64,000 nt of DNA from Chitinophaga niastensis (GTDB taxonomy: Bacteria; Bacteroidota; Bacteroidia; Chitinophagales; Chitinophagaceae): positions 868,001 through 932,000 of the forward strand of contig NZ_PYAW01000003.1 in assembly GCF_003014755.1 (NCBI RefSeq). The letters are read 5' to 3'. The position numbers and the translations under genes are program-made. Below the pieces are notes generated by a model. The model was not told the DNA's origin. It worked only from the letters and a program-made list of their open reading frames with translations, and did no database searches. Shown one piece after another: positions 9,201 through 19,700 of this stretch. The first letter of the stretch is position 1. Every line of letters starts with the position of its first letter.

Positions 9201-11767
9201 TGTAATGGTAACAAGGCATTTGCCCAGGATTGCTGAAACTTGGCTGTAAACTGCGCCGGTAAAAGGTCCTGTGGTTTTACCAGGATATTGGTATTTTCAT
9301 TAAACACCTGTGCAGGTTTGCCGTCATCATCAAGGTAGATGATGTTATTATTTTTATATCGTGGATTCACCGTACCATCTCCATTATTGAATATAGAATA
9401 GGCATAATGGTTATCATCCGGATTGGCATACTGACCGGAAGGCGGACTTACATCCATCAGCATTGCCTGCCTGATTAGATCAGACACAGGTACCGTTTGG
9501 CATATCAGGTTACAGGCATCCGTTGCTTTTGCATATGCAGTAGTAATTTCCGGGCTGTAGTTAGCCGAATCAGGAACATTCAGCCCCGCCTGTTGCATAT
9601 AAGTGGTAGCAAAAGTATTGTAGGTACCTAACCGGGCAAGGCAGGACTGACAGCCGGGAACACATTCGTTATTGTTCACCAGGGTCCGTTGCTGCTGAAT
9701 AAATTGTTGCAACGTAGTACATACATTGTTTTTCAGGAAGATATTATTACGATAATAGCTAAGCGCATCCTGGTTGATCTTCAGCGATTTACTGATCTCG
9801 TAATTTCCTTTCAGCAAATGAAGGGAAAACGAAACGGCTACTGGTGCAGGTGTAGTACAATCAGCAACAATATTACCTGCATTGTAATTACTGATAATGG
9901 TATCGAAAGGATGTCCACCCAGCAGCTGATTATAGGAATCATCCGTAATCTTTATCTCCAGGTCGAATTTTCCAATATAACAAACATCATTACCATTACA
10001 ATCTTTCTTCTTTAACACCGGCGGTGCCAGGGAATAGTGGAAATCATAATTTCCATCTGCTTCCACAAACTGCGATTTATGGGTACTTAACACCAGATCA
10101 TTGATACTGGTTTTATTAACTCCGGATAGTGTATCCGTTACCGTTACTACAATATTAGAAGAAAGACCTTTGAGTTCCGCACTGTCAGGTGTGCCTGCAA
10201 GCGCAGAGGCAATAGTGCGCCCATGCATATCGAGATAACTAACGCTATACTGCCCGTTAGCATCCCGGACCATGTTCTTAAAATAATGGGATTCATCGCC
10301 GGCTTCCGTACCAAAGATGGCATCAAGATCTTTCTGCGTTGCACTGGCATAGGAATATTTTGTTTCGTGATTGCCGCCCAGCTTATATACTGGTCCTACT
10401 CCGCTTTGGCGGCTAATCCTGCCGGTATTATCCTGTGTATATACTGTTTCTGTAAACGGATAACCTTGTGCATCCGGTATGGATCTGCTAATTCCTCCAC
10501 CAGCATCAGGATTTCCAGCAGAATAATATTTTGAAGCACCGCTTATTGTATCCATTGGATTAGCTGCAGCCTGCAAAAAATGATTGGGACTATCAAGGCT
10601 ATCATACTGACTTTTATCGTATTCAGCGCCATTGGCAACTGTATTAAAATTGCGGCTGTATTTAATAATAGTATTCAGCGTAGGTGCAGGCAATACCTGG
10701 ATAACAGGTCTTCCCTGGTAATCATACATGGTTTCCCCCACTATGGTGGTTTGGGTGGTATTATCCTTTGTTACTGTTTGACGGTTGCGTAAACTGCCAT
10801 CAAAATACTGAACTACCGCTTTTCGTTTGCCTTCTTCAGCATAACTGATACTGGATTGCCAGTTCAGTTTACGCTGGTGTCCCGTAAAATCAAAGGTGGC
10901 CATGCCACCAGTAAAATCACTGCTCCATGAAGTTTCTCTTCTTACATTTTTATCTTTTACCTGTACAGCCCTTACTCTTACAAACAGGGTACCACTGTTA
11001 TCGTATAGTAACGGTATAGCATACACGTTTCCACTGACACTAACCCTGGATGCATTATTACGGAATACCTGGTTACGATTAACCGGACTGCCATATCGCT
11101 GATTGGCGAGGGCTGTAGAATCAATATATGCCCATTCCAGGTCATATTCATCCGCACCTGTTACAGCAGACCACTGAACCAATATTTCATCTGTAGAATC
11201 TGTATTGGGAGTATTTTTAAAGTTGATATTCCTGATGGCATCATTAACAATATCCAGTTTAAAAACAGGTTTAACATTCATTTCATTTTCCAGCATAAGC
11301 GCCCCCATTACAGCTGGTGTGCTACTGGTAACGCTCAATATTTTGAGGGTTACCCGATGTGCGTTGCTGAAAACAAAACTATTACGGCCGTTGTAAGTAG
11401 CAGCAGTATCGTAATTGATGGTCAGGGTCTTTTCAACAGAATCAAGGGCCAGATCCGGCCGGGTATAGATGATCCGTACACTGGCAGTGGCAGTAAATGC
11501 GCCACCAAGGTATACCGAGCTGTATTCATTCAGTTTAAAGGTGACGGCATTTCTTACCGGGTAAGCCGACTCCAGTTTATTCTGCAAACTGGCATCAAAA
11601 TAAACACTGTCCTGTACTGTAACAGCGCCATTTGCTACCAGCTCTCCTTTACTGCCGTCCAGCATCTTTTTTATTGTGATACCATTCTGGGCAGTAGTGC
11701 TGGCAGCAACCAATAGCTGTCCCGCAACCATCAAAAAGAATAATATATTTCTAAGCATAGGATGCAT
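3284..11767 (-). CDS. Giant RHS/YD-repeat protein with papain-like C-terminal toxin tip
   Basis: A 2827-residue secreted protein. A signal peptide (after MHPMLRN, ending VAASTTAQ) is followed by an N-terminal region common to Bacteroidota RHS proteins (near residue 325, YDYQGRPVIQVLP), a Cys-rich segment (about 700-1300), a beta-propeller-like stretch of DGGF/DGGY repeats (about 1340-1690), YD repeats (about 1825-2500) and the RHS core YGLRVYDPRIGKFLSVDPL at about 2535-2555. The last 270 residues are a variable tip. It contains EFDCANLSIR (Cys2635) and GAGHSQTV (His2736), about 100 residues apart and followed by a strand ending IQGN, the arrangement of NlpC/P60- or CHAP-like cysteine hydrolases. 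The tip DNA is A+T-richer than the body. The frame is open to 11872, but that would overlap the preceding gene; ATG 11767 lies 10 bases after its stop and yields the signal peptide. The catalytic assignment of the tip is inference. Confidence 0.85.
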   Translation of the reverse strand: MHPMLRNILFFLMVAGQLLVAASTTAQNGITIKKMLDGSKGELVANGAVTVQDSVYFDASLQNKLESAYPVRNAVTFKLNEYSSVYLGGAFTATASVRIIYTRPDLALDSVEKTLTINYDTAATYNGRNSFVFSNAHRVTLKILSVTSSTPAVMGALMLENEMNVKPVFKLDIVNDAIRNINFKNTPNTDSTDEILVQWSAVTGADEYDLEWAYIDSTALANQRYGSPVNRNQVFRNNASRVSVSGNVYAIPLLYDNSGTLFVRVRAVQVKDKNVRRETSWSSDFTGGMATFDFTGHQRKLNWQSSISYAEEGKRKAVVQYFDGSLRNRQTVTKDNTTQTTIVGETMYDYQGRPVIQVLPAPTLNTIIKYSRNFNTVANGAEYDKSQYDSLDSPNHFLQAAANPMDTISGASKYYSAGNPDAGGGISRSIPDAQGYPFTETVYTQDNTGRISRQSGVGPVYKLGGNHETKYSYASATQKDLDAIFGTEAGDESHYFKNMVRDANGQYSVSYLDMHGRTIASALAGTPDSAELKGLSSNIVVTVTDTLSGVNKTSINDLVLSTHKSQFVEADGNYDFHYSLAPPVLKKKDCNGNDVCYIGKFDLEIKITDDSYNQLLGGHPFDTIISNYNAGNIVADCTTPAPVAVSFSLHLLKGNYEISKSLKINQDALSYYRNNIFLKNNVCTTLQQFIQQQRTLVNNNECVPGCQSCLARLGTYNTFATTYMQQAGLNVPDSANYSPEITTAYAKATDACNLICQTVPVSDLIRQAMLMDVSPPSGQYANPDDNHYAYSIFNNGDGTVNPRYKNNNIIYLDDDGKPAQVFNENTNILVKPQDLLPAQFTAKFQQSWANALLPLHPEYCKLLEYEKHKDSQQWDAKFGGVDTYAEAKSKGYLNPTNGSTGVFTSFGSNSANQDPLVQENGGTYKADIENLMSNYSHSMSIWSVSGATVICGEDATCVNNFSAPGNVFNEATMCAGDLNMIWRSFRESYLKLKKDYIWGLIDNAACPNGAAKVSAADLGLAGMVANFNNASNALSENGLGYLNNPALIKQTGSDSAQSALKQTFSANCNAYVSTWMKQLAPCAYDSTAFADIKEQLLAVCNEGADTDHPYGASSVPNSSIAVNRSFEDVINNYNAAHNINIAGCNGLLITTPASYYGQTLTVSRPTFTKPNDCECGKITSLKKEYDIAHLFQENFSAYLARTRKLQITQADLDNLLNACNASGGCTYMDHAVNIPPAFQCYTAPPCTNCRVTDSLYNTFKTAYPGIIPALPETDTLQQHKNELFTTYMNNRLGYSLSVVDYLNFRDSCQRYGYGDSVVCGQTPTTASFVAGNKAKLTDMKHTRDGGFIMAGYTCNAVGQRWDKALLIKSSPKGEVIWAKTFDVGTGDDYFNRVNETADGGYIATGGSSTPQLIDALAASVPGFATIVRLDSQGNVKWNKGVYANSPTGDDIREAIELSNGDIAFTGDYNIYSTVCDWIVGVVDSTGKQKWFKRMGTTSSDLSQTIIENGDTLVMAASNYDYPQFNPNILKLDKHTGVLFDIKNYDQQFKTDITGLYKLPGGGYRMTLVGATDISSTNGTGAVVDINGDGSIRRALRLSRPMNTDTYWLASTQLPDGSLLLSPDLDEANNGIYIAKMNADGTFAWSRRLLERAPGSRIMKLWISSDTTITASGNLGNNPALFTFDINGKAACNDSILQMSVGTATVVIKPISLPINMTIDNGVFDYSVTIAALPLNINKEYCNTGNCISLYKGPLLCGRTKSVFDTVPVNLVSNCSDSSFFFVNTATEIFKAYSDSLNDDFNQSYINSCLQAAGSESFTVTHGLSEYHYTLYFYDQAGNLVKTVPPAGAVVDRSNAWLNNVSAARRAGVTKVPAHTLATMYRYNTLNQVVSQETPDGGYSKFWYDRLGRLSVSQNANQQPNNVYSYTLYDYLGRITEVGQIKQDSAMSSLISRDNNKLQQWVDAAAATKSQITHTVYDEAYSPIDPVMAAGNLRNRVSWSAVYNTGPEMDNLNHASATYFSYDIHGNVDTLLQDYKQGSMADKNNRFKKLEYSYDLVSGKVDKVAYQAGMPDAFYHRYTYDAENRITNVETSTDDFYWENDAYYQYHKHGPLAKAILGQQQVQGIDYAYTLQGWLKGVNSTSLTPAFDMGNDGSKGSLVARDAFGYALHYFGDRDYKAIGNNVNAFAAGAAGDTSIFKPLFNGNIAAMSVNLPAVGDPLLYTYRYDALNRLSSMTAANGLNATTNTWSPAKLPDFEEALTYDANGNIQSYHRNGNHTFAGKPQAMDELTYSYKLNNNQLDYIDDKVDDNNYSNDIDKQLPGNYSYDAIGNLISDKGGKIDSIYWTVYGKIQRIRKSDGTIITYTYDVAGHRISKRVNNVDTWYVRDATGNVMGVYTSGDSNVNNGDLTLIESDMYGSNRLGLLNQRTNVQHIINQDILNMPGLGNGYNTIFSRGNKVFELSNHLGNVLATISDRKRQITSDNTTIDHYEPFIISAQDYAPFGMELVGRGFGAAGYRYGFNGKENDNEIKGDGNQQDYGLRVYDPRIGKFLSVDPLYKSYPWNSTYAYAENRVLNGVDIDGGEWKSQHKWSDKVTDKAVIERIGKDYIKGMTYAQLWQVRSPKVMQQFMDGDEEFDCANLSIRALVAFSAKYKLPIYFEDYKAEADPTISNDNYGYVNKKGVNVTFEEGEWERFSKAIEDDYGSLDLFNNDKLTKDISWSNLKTGDMVSWDHNDGAGHSQTVTNVHKGKGLLDLDSYTTIQGNDPPEIPWEKTYKISLLKIEYIGHTIQPKKWNFSRFDRMSDVVKAKHEKETEKPKAATPQKTPNKKH

Positions 11768-11777
11768 AATATCTCTG

Positions 11778-12542
11778 TTAAATATTCGGGGTTCCAATAA
11801 AGACTTCGTAATCCTCATATGCAGGAGCAGGAATAAGCGTGTCTGCCTTACGGGTAAAAAATTGATTTTCATTAAATATAGCAGGATCTGTATGCCCTGT
11901 CTTATAATGATAAAAAGAAGCTTTCACCAATGCGTAAGCTTCATATCCTTCTCCTGCTACCTGCCCTGATTCGGACAACATGGAACTTTTGATAACAAAC
12001 TGCAGCTGATTTATGTGCCAGTTTTTATTATCCAGCTTTATCTCCATATACTTATAGACATTGTCGGGAGGGAATGTGAAATGTATTTGTGTAATATCTC
12101 CTTTGCGGGTAATCTGACATGTTTTAATTCCTGCCTGTCTGATGGAAGCAGCGATCATTCCCAAGGGAGATGCATCAAGAGAATCAGAAAGCATTGGTTT
12201 GGATACATGTATTAGTTTATCTTCCTTAAAAACAGCAATATTATAATGCGAATTCTTCAGGAGAATAGTATTTCCAATAGCAGAACGATAGTTACCCTGC
12301 GATAACTGCATACTACCGTGCAGGGAGTCCAGCAGCACACCAGGCTGGTGTTCATTGGCATAAGTATAATTAAGGTCAAAGGATAGTTCACCGGCCCCAT
12401 AAGACTTACTGACCTTATCCAGTATTTCTATCGCCTTATCCATGTTTTCAACAGACTGTCCTTTTAAGGGTATGCTGCAAACCAGTGAGAGAAAGCAACA
12501 GCAGATCCAATTCATGTAGCTCATGTTATCAGGGGTTTTCAT
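11778..12542 (-). CDS. LolA-like secreted/periplasmic protein in the RHS operon
   Basis: A 254-residue protein with a signal peptide (to about residue 28, IPLKGQ). The mature part begins MDKAIEILDKVSKSYGAGELSFDLNYTY and continues with alternating strands (GNYRSAIGNTILLKNSHYNIAVF, then ITQIHFTFPP), the pattern of the LolA/LolB-like half-barrel that carries lipidated or hydrophobic chains across the periplasm. I see no strict family motif, so the fold call is tentative. The ATG at 12542 overlaps the stop of the preceding gene by 14 bases; Met7 (12524) is an alternative start without overlap. The RHS gene follows 10 bases downstream, so a role as chaperone or escort for the giant RHS proteins is plausible but unproven. 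Confidence 0.6.
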   Translation of the reverse strand: MKTPDNMSYMNWICCCFLSLVCSIPLKGQSVENMDKAIEILDKVSKSYGAGELSFDLNYTYANEHQPGVLLDSLHGSMQLSQGNYRSAIGNTILLKNSHYNIAVFKEDKLIHVSKPMLSDSLDASPLGMIAASIRQAGIKTCQITRKGDITQIHFTFPPDNVYKYMEIKLDNKNWHINQLQFVIKSSMLSESGQVAGEGYEAYALVKASFYHYKTGHTDPAIFNENQFFTRKADTLIPAPAYEDYEVFIGTPNI

Positions 12543-13776
12543 CTTTGATTAATGCACTTCTCGTTTCACGAATAGTTTTGATACCACGTTCTGTTTCTTT
12601 CTTCACCCGCACAAGTGTGCCATCATCATCATACTCATAGAAAGTAGCGTAGTTATTCTCATCCAGTTCCGCCATGAGTCGCAGTGACACCGGGTCATAG
12701 GAAAAGGATTTCATATTTGCATTGTACGGGTGAATACGTATATCATCAAAATAAACAGCACTGTTACCGGAAGCAATTAGTGTAACTGTGAAAGTGGTAG
12801 CTCCTGCAGGGATATCAACTACCTGTTCAATGCGCTGCCAGCCTTCTATGATATTACCGGCGGGCCTTGCAACAATGTTGCTGGTCCCTGTTTTAACTGT
12901 AATATTACTATTAGTATAACTGCTGCATTGGCAATCCAGCGCTTCTTTTACCCATGCACTGAGCAGCATGCGCTTTCCCACCAGTGGAGAAAAAGATGGT
13001 AATATTACTTTGCTGTCTGCCCGGATACTTTGCAGTGCTACCATGTTCACACTGCACCCGATATAACCCGTATTCACAGTAAAATCAAAGTTCTCCGGAT
13101 CATCTGCCACCACTGTAGTACCTACAGCCGCACTCTGACCTGCTTCTATACGCAAACAATATTTCCCGGTATGAGAAACGGTAGTGTCGAAATTTAATTT
13201 ATAAGGAGAATAATCAAAATTCCTGTTACCGGAACAAGTAGTATCACAATTGTTATTTCCGAAACCATAGTCTTCAAATCCTTCAAAAACTGATTCCCGG
13301 TAACGGCTGTTTTGAATAACAGCTACAGGCATAGCGTTATCGTAGCCATATAAACCGGCATTGTAGCGCCCCAGGGGGTCTTTATTCTCCATTTCAAAAC
13401 CCTTTACATTAAAAAGAGTTGACTGCGCATTCCATACCCATGTATTGGTATCATATGCCGGCTTCCAGCTGCTGTCTATAGCTTGCTGATTCCAGAAAGG
13501 AACAAAAGAAGAAAAAGTACCATTTCTGCGGATATCTGTTTGCGATGAAGCATCCTGCTCTGCCCTTCCTCCATAATAAACATAAGTGCGGTAAGGACGC
13601 CAGTTACCGGCGATACCCAGGCTATATGGATTCACAGCTGTATCTAGGATAGCACTGAAACAGGTACCTGATGTATCCGGTCGCATAGCAGGAGTAGCTG
13701 CTCCAGCCTCCTGCCCTTGTAAGAGCAGGAGATTTATGAACAGAAGAAGAGATAAAAACTTATACATGTTGTACAT
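12529..13776 (-). CDS. Secreted RHS-accessory protein with carbohydrate-binding-like and YD-repeat segments
   Basis: A 415-residue secreted protein. After a signal peptide (LLLFINLLLLQGQEAGA) comes a region found in the middle of larger Bacteroidota RHS proteins, a jelly-roll-like segment (about 270-350: LLSAWVKEALDCQC, then GWQRIEQVVDIPAG and AVYFDDIRIHP) resembling CBM4/9-type domains, and a C-terminal YD-like repeat (SFSYDPVSLRLMAELDENN, FYEYDDDGTLVRVKKE). In other genomes these segments are usually part of one long RHS chain, so here the chain seems split into separate genes. It lies 18 bases after the 3705-residue protein gene and overlaps the LolA-like gene by 14 bases, so translation is probably coupled. 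ATG 13767 (MYKFLS) is an equally possible start. Confidence 0.7.
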   Translation of the reverse strand: MYNMYKFLSLLLFINLLLLQGQEAGAATPAMRPDTSGTCFSAILDTAVNPYSLGIAGNWRPYRTYVYYGGRAEQDASSQTDIRRNGTFSSFVPFWNQQAIDSSWKPAYDTNTWVWNAQSTLFNVKGFEMENKDPLGRYNAGLYGYDNAMPVAVIQNSRYRESVFEGFEDYGFGNNNCDTTCSGNRNFDYSPYKLNFDTTVSHTGKYCLRIEAGQSAAVGTTVVADDPENFDFTVNTGYIGCSVNMVALQSIRADSKVILPSFSPLVGKRMLLSAWVKEALDCQCSSYTNSNITVKTGTSNIVARPAGNIIEGWQRIEQVVDIPAGATTFTVTLIASGNSAVYFDDIRIHPYNANMKSFSYDPVSLRLMAELDENNYATFYEYDDDGTLVRVKKETERGIKTIRETRSALIKDENP

Positions 13777-13794
13777 GGATATAATCAGTTAATA

Positions 13795-16700
13795 TTATTT
13801 GACAGTAAACGCGCTATTGGGGGCGATTACGAATGTATACGTGAGTCTATAATGTTCAGTAGGTACTACTTCCATATTACCCTCCCATTTTCGATAGTCG
13901 ATGTTAGTAGTAAAATTAAATGAACTCTTCAGTAGCATAGATGAACCATTTATGGTATAGGCTTCCGTAGTTGGTGTAGTACTACTATTATAGCTGCCTG
14001 AACTAGCGTCATCCCAGGACTCGCTTTTGGATGTAACATTCAGTATTATCGGTAAATTGGTAACACTAAGCGGCACAGTACATGCTGCATCTGAATAGAA
14101 GCTTATAACAAGATCTCCTCTCCAGTAACTCGCATTTTCAGTCTCATTTGTCTCAGTTACATAATCATAAGATGGATAACTAAGTTTTGCATAAGCTGCC
14201 TGGCAGGTACCATTCGCATTCGCATAAGCCTGTCCGTTACTATTGATATCAGTCTGCGCTTTATTATCTGCATCTGCCTGGCTTATTATTGAACTATATT
14301 TCGCAGCAGGCACAGTATAAGTTATTGTAGATCCTATTCCACCTGCACAATTATTCTTTGTAAATGGCTGACTTTTCGCAGCATTATAAAACGTACAGAT
14401 ACCATTGGTATTCGCATAAGCCTGACCATTGGCTGTAATATCTGCCGTTGCTTTAGCATCTGCATCCGCCTGACTGATAGTTGAACTGTATTTTGCTGCG
14501 GCTACGGTATAGGTTACTGAAGAGCCGGTGCCACCTGCTGCACAATTATTACGTGTGAATGCCTGACTTTTTACAACGTTATAAAATGTACAGATACCAT
14601 TGGTATTCGCATAAGCCTGACCATTGGCTGTAATATCTGCCGTTGCTTTAGCATCTGCATCCGCCTGACTGATAGTTGAACTGTATTTTGCGGCGGCTAC
14701 GGTATAGGTTACTGAAGAGCCGGTACCGCCTGCTGCGCAATTATTACGCGTGAATGCCTGACTTTTTACAACGTTATAAAATGTACAGGTACCATTGGTG
14801 TTGGCATAAGCCTGGCCATTGGCTGTAATATCTGCCGTTGCTTTAGCATCTGCATCCGCCTGACTGATAGTTGAACTGTATTTTGCTGCGGCTACGGTAT
14901 AGGTTACTGAAGAGCCGGTGCCGCCTGCTGCACAATTATTACGCGTGAATGCCTGACTTTTTACAACGTTATAAAATGTACAGGTACCATTGGTGTTGGC
15001 ATAAGCCTGACCATTGGCTGTAATATCTGCCGTTGCTTTAGCATCTGCATCCGCCTGACTGATAGTTGAATTATATGCGGCAGCTGCTACGGTATAGGTC
15101 ACGGAAGAGCCGGTGCCACCTGCTGCACAATTATTACGTGTGAATGCCTGACTTTTTACAACACTATAAAATGTACAGGTACCATTCGCATTCGCATAAG
15201 CCTGACCATTGGCTGTTATATCTGCCGTTGCTTTACCATCTGCATCCGCCTGACTGATAGTTGAACTGTATTTTGCTGCGGCTACAGTATAGGTTACGGA
15301 AGATCCGGTGCCCCCTGCTGCACAATTATTACGCGTGAATGCCTGACTTTTTACAACACTATAAAACGTACAGGTACCATTCGCATTCGCATAAGCCTGA
15401 CCATTAGCAGTAATATCTGCCGTTGCTTTACCATCTGCATCCGCCTGACTGATAGTTGAACTGTATGTTGCTGCTGCTACAGTATAGGTTACTGAAGATC
15501 CGGTGCCACCTGCTGCACAATTATTACGTGTGAATGCCTGGCTTTTTACAACGTTATAAAACGTACAGGTACCATTGGTGTTGGCATTAGCCTGACCATT
15601 GGCTGTAATATCTGCCGTTGCTTTACTATCTGCATCCGCCTGGCTGATAGTTGAATTATATGCGGCGGCTGCTACGGTATAGGTTACTGAAGAGCCGGTA
15701 CCGCCTGCTGCGCAATTATTACGCGTGAATGCCTGGCTTTTTACAACGTTATAAAATGTACAGGTACCATTGGCATTGGCATAAGCCTGACCATTGGCTG
15801 TAATATCTGCCGTTGCTTTAGTATCTGCATCTACCTGACTGATAGTTGAACTGTATTTTGCGGCGGCTACAGTATAGGTTACTGAAGACCCGGTGCCGCT
15901 GGCTGCACAATTATTACGCGTGAATGCCTGGCTTTTTACAACATTATAAAATGTACAGGTACCATTGGTGTTGGCATAAGCCTGGCCATTGGCGGTAATA
16001 TCTGCCGTTGCTTTATTATCTGCGTCCGCCTGACTGATAGTTGAATTATATGCAGCAGCGGCTACAGTATAGGTTACTGAAGATCCAGTGCCGCCTACTG
16101 CGCAATTATTACGCGTGAATGTCTGGCTTTTTACAATGTTATAAAATGTACAGGTACCATTGGTATTCGCATAAGCCTGACCATTGGCTGTAATATCTGC
16201 CGTTGCTTTAGCATCTGCATCTGCCTGACTTACGATTGAACTGTATGTTGCTGCTGCTACGGTATAGGTTATTGAAGATCCAGTGCCGCCTGCTGCACAA
16301 TTATTACGCGTGAATGCCTGGCTTTTTACAACGTTATAAAATGTACAGATACCATTGGTGTTGGCATAAGCCTGACCATTGGCTGTAATATCTGCTGTTG
16401 CTTTAGCATCTGCATCTGCCTGACTTACGATTGAACTGTATGTTGCTGCTGCTACAGTATAGGTTACTGAAGATCCGGTGCCGCCTGCTGCGCAATTATT
16501 ACGCGTGAATGCCTGGCTTTTTACAACGCTATAAAACGTACAGGTACCGTTAGTGTTGGCATAAGCCTGACCATTAGCTGTAATATCTGCTGTTGCTTTA
16601 GCATCTGCATCTGCCTGACTGATAGTTGAACTGTATGTTGCTGCTGCTACAGTATAGGTTACTGAAGATCCGGTACCTCCTGCTGCGCAATTATTACGCG

Positions 16701-19700
16701 TGAATGCCTGGCTTTTTACAACGTTATAAAACGTACAGATACCATTCGCATTCGCATAGGCCTGGCCACCAGCATTCACTTTCGCCATTGTTTTACTATT
16801 GGCATCTGCTACGCTGATCGCAGAAGAATCGGTATTAGCCGGAAGCGTATAAGTAACTGTTGAACCAACTCCACCGGTGCAATTATTTCTGGTAAACGTA
16901 CCGCTCTGCGCTACATTATAGTACTTACACGTACCGTTCACATTTGCATAGGCCTGGCCACCGGCATTCACTTTCGCCATTGTTTTACTGTTGGCATCAG
17001 CTATACTGATATTAGAAGAATCGGTATTAGCCGGAAGTGTGTAAGTAACTGTTGAGCCAATACCGCCAGTGCAGTTATTCCGGGTAAATGTACCGCTCTG
17101 CGCTGTGTTGTAGTAGGTGCAAATGCCGTTCGCATTCGCATATGCCTGACCACCAGCATTCACTTTCACCAATGTTTTACTATTGGCATCCGCTATACTG
17201 ATATTAGAAGAATCGGTATTAGCCGGAAGCGTATAAATAACTATTGAGCCAACTCCACCAGCACAGTTGTTTCGGGTAAATGTTCCGCTCTGCGCAACAT
17301 TGTAGTAGGTACAAATGCCGTTCGCATTCGCATAGCCCTGGCCACCGGCATTCACTTTCGCCAATGTTTTACTATTGGCATCAGCTATACTGATATTAGA
17401 AGAATCGGTGTTAGCAGGAAGTGTGTAAGTAACTGTTGAGCCAACTCCACCGGTGCAATTATTTCTGGTAAACGTACCGCCTTGCGCTGTGTTGTAGTAG
17501 ATACAAATGCCATTCGCATTCGCATAGGCCTGGCCACCAGCATTCACCTTCGCCAATGTTTTACTGTTGGCATCAGCTATACTGATATTAGAAGAATCTG
17601 TATTAGCAGGAAGTGTATAAGTAACTGTTGAACCAACTCCACCAGTACAGTTATTTCGGGTAAACGTACCGCTCTGCGCTACATTATAGTACTTACACGT
17701 GCCATTTGCATTCGCATAAGCCTGCCCACCGACGTTCACTTTCGCCAATGTTTTACTATTGGCATCCGCTATACTGATATTAGAAGAGTCTGTATTAGCA
17801 GGAAGCGTGTAAGTAACTGTTGAGCCAATGCCGCCCGTACAGTTGTTTCGGGTAAATGTTCCGCTCTGCACAACATTGTAGTAGGTACAAATGCCGTTCG
17901 CATTTGCATAGGCCTGACCACCAGCGTTCACCTTCGCCAATGTTTTACTATTGGCATCGGCTATGCTGATATTAGAAGAATCTGTATTAGCCGGAAGTGC
18001 GTAAGTAACTGTTGAGCCAACTCCACCGGTACAGTTGTTGCGGGTAAATGTTCCGCTCTGCGCAACATTGTAGTAGGTACAAATGCCATTCGCATTCGCA
18101 TAGGCCTGACCACCGGCGTTCACTTTCACCAATGTTTTACTATTGGCATCTGCTACGCTGATCGCAGAAGAATCGGTGTTAGCAGGAAGCGTATAAGTAA
18201 CTGTTGAACCAACTCCACCGGTGCAATTATTTCTGGTAAACGTACCGCTCTGCGCAACATTATAGTACTTACACGTGCCGTTCGCATTCGCATAGGCCTG
18301 ACCACCGGCATTCACTTTCACCATTGTTTTACTGTTGGCATCCGCTATACTGATATTAGAAGAATCCGTATTAGCAGGAAGCGTGTAGGTAACTGTTGAA
18401 CCAATACCGCCAGTACAGTTGTTTCGGGTAAATGTTCCGCTCTGCGCAACATTGTAGTACGTACAAATGCCATTCGCATTTGCATATGCCTGACCAGCAA
18501 GGTTCAATCTTGCCAAAGCCAGGTTATCTGCTGCCGACTGGCTTACAGTAGATGAATCAGCACCTGCAGGAACCGTATACACTACAGAAGATGCAATACC
18601 ATCCTGTCCACAATTATTCTTAGTAAAAGTTTTTGATTGCAGCACACTGTAATACCAGCAGATGCCCTGCACATTTGCATATGCCTGTCCTTCTATATTT
18701 AATCTTATGCGAGCCAGACTATCTGCCTGTGCTTTACTAACAACAGAAGAATCTTTTCCTGCCGGTACGGTATATGAAACACCTAACCCTCTTGCTCCTG
18801 TCGGACAATTATTAGGGATAAAAATACCCGTCTGTGCTGAGTTATACCAAGTACAAAATCCATTAGCATTGGCATAACCAGGTCCTCCTGCCACAAGCCG
18901 GTTATAGGCCTTGGAATTGGCATCAGCGGTGCTGAGATTGGAGGAATCTGTACCTGCAGCAATAGTATATTTCACCAGGCTACCAATTGCGCTATCACCA
19001 CAATCATTCTTGCGGAAGGGAGCTTTCAGTTCCCAGTTATAATAAGTACACTTCCCTTGCTGATTAGCCAGGTACTGACCATTATTATCCAGGTAGTCCG
19101 ATGCCCATTCGTTTACAATAGCCTGGCTTACGACTGATTTATAGGTACCTGCCGGCACAGTAATCACTACACTGCTTCCTGTACCATCTGCACCACAATA
19201 AGTGGTAAATGTACGGCTCAACGCCTCATTTCTGAATGTATCGATGATCACCCCAGCCTTTTTCCTGTCCGGCACTTTCCAGAACTCCTTAAATTCTGTA
19301 ACAGATGCATTAATGATACGGGATGAATCGTTCAATACAAAGGCATAGCTATTGCCATTCTTCACAAGTGGATTGCGAAGCATAGCAACACTTCCGGCAC
19401 CTGCTGCAATATTTCTTCTGCCTGAACGGGTTATTTTAAGGGAAATATCACTACCGGTAAGTGGGGAACCATCCTGGTTAACAAAATAAATATCCGGAGC
19501 ACTGCCCTTCAGCATATTGGCATTTACCACCCATACTTTATAGGCAGCAGGCCAGCGGGCTATTTCAGGTTCACATTCAGTACCTGCCACTTTTCGTTTA
19601 GAGAATACCAGCAATTCATCACCGGTGAAAAAATAATCATTTGCATTGCCCTGCAAACCGTTGATGATCCGTCCTTCCTTAATATCGATATGATCCATTA

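Noticed and set aside
11768..11872. N-terminal extension of the RHS gene into the LolA-like gene
   Set aside because: It would overlap the preceding gene by about 95 bases and put the signal peptide in the middle; ATG 11767 is better.
14371..19215. Regular DNA repeats that could be mistaken for a CRISPR array
   Set aside because: Units are 192-195 bp, contiguous and in frame in one long coding sequence, with no unique spacers.
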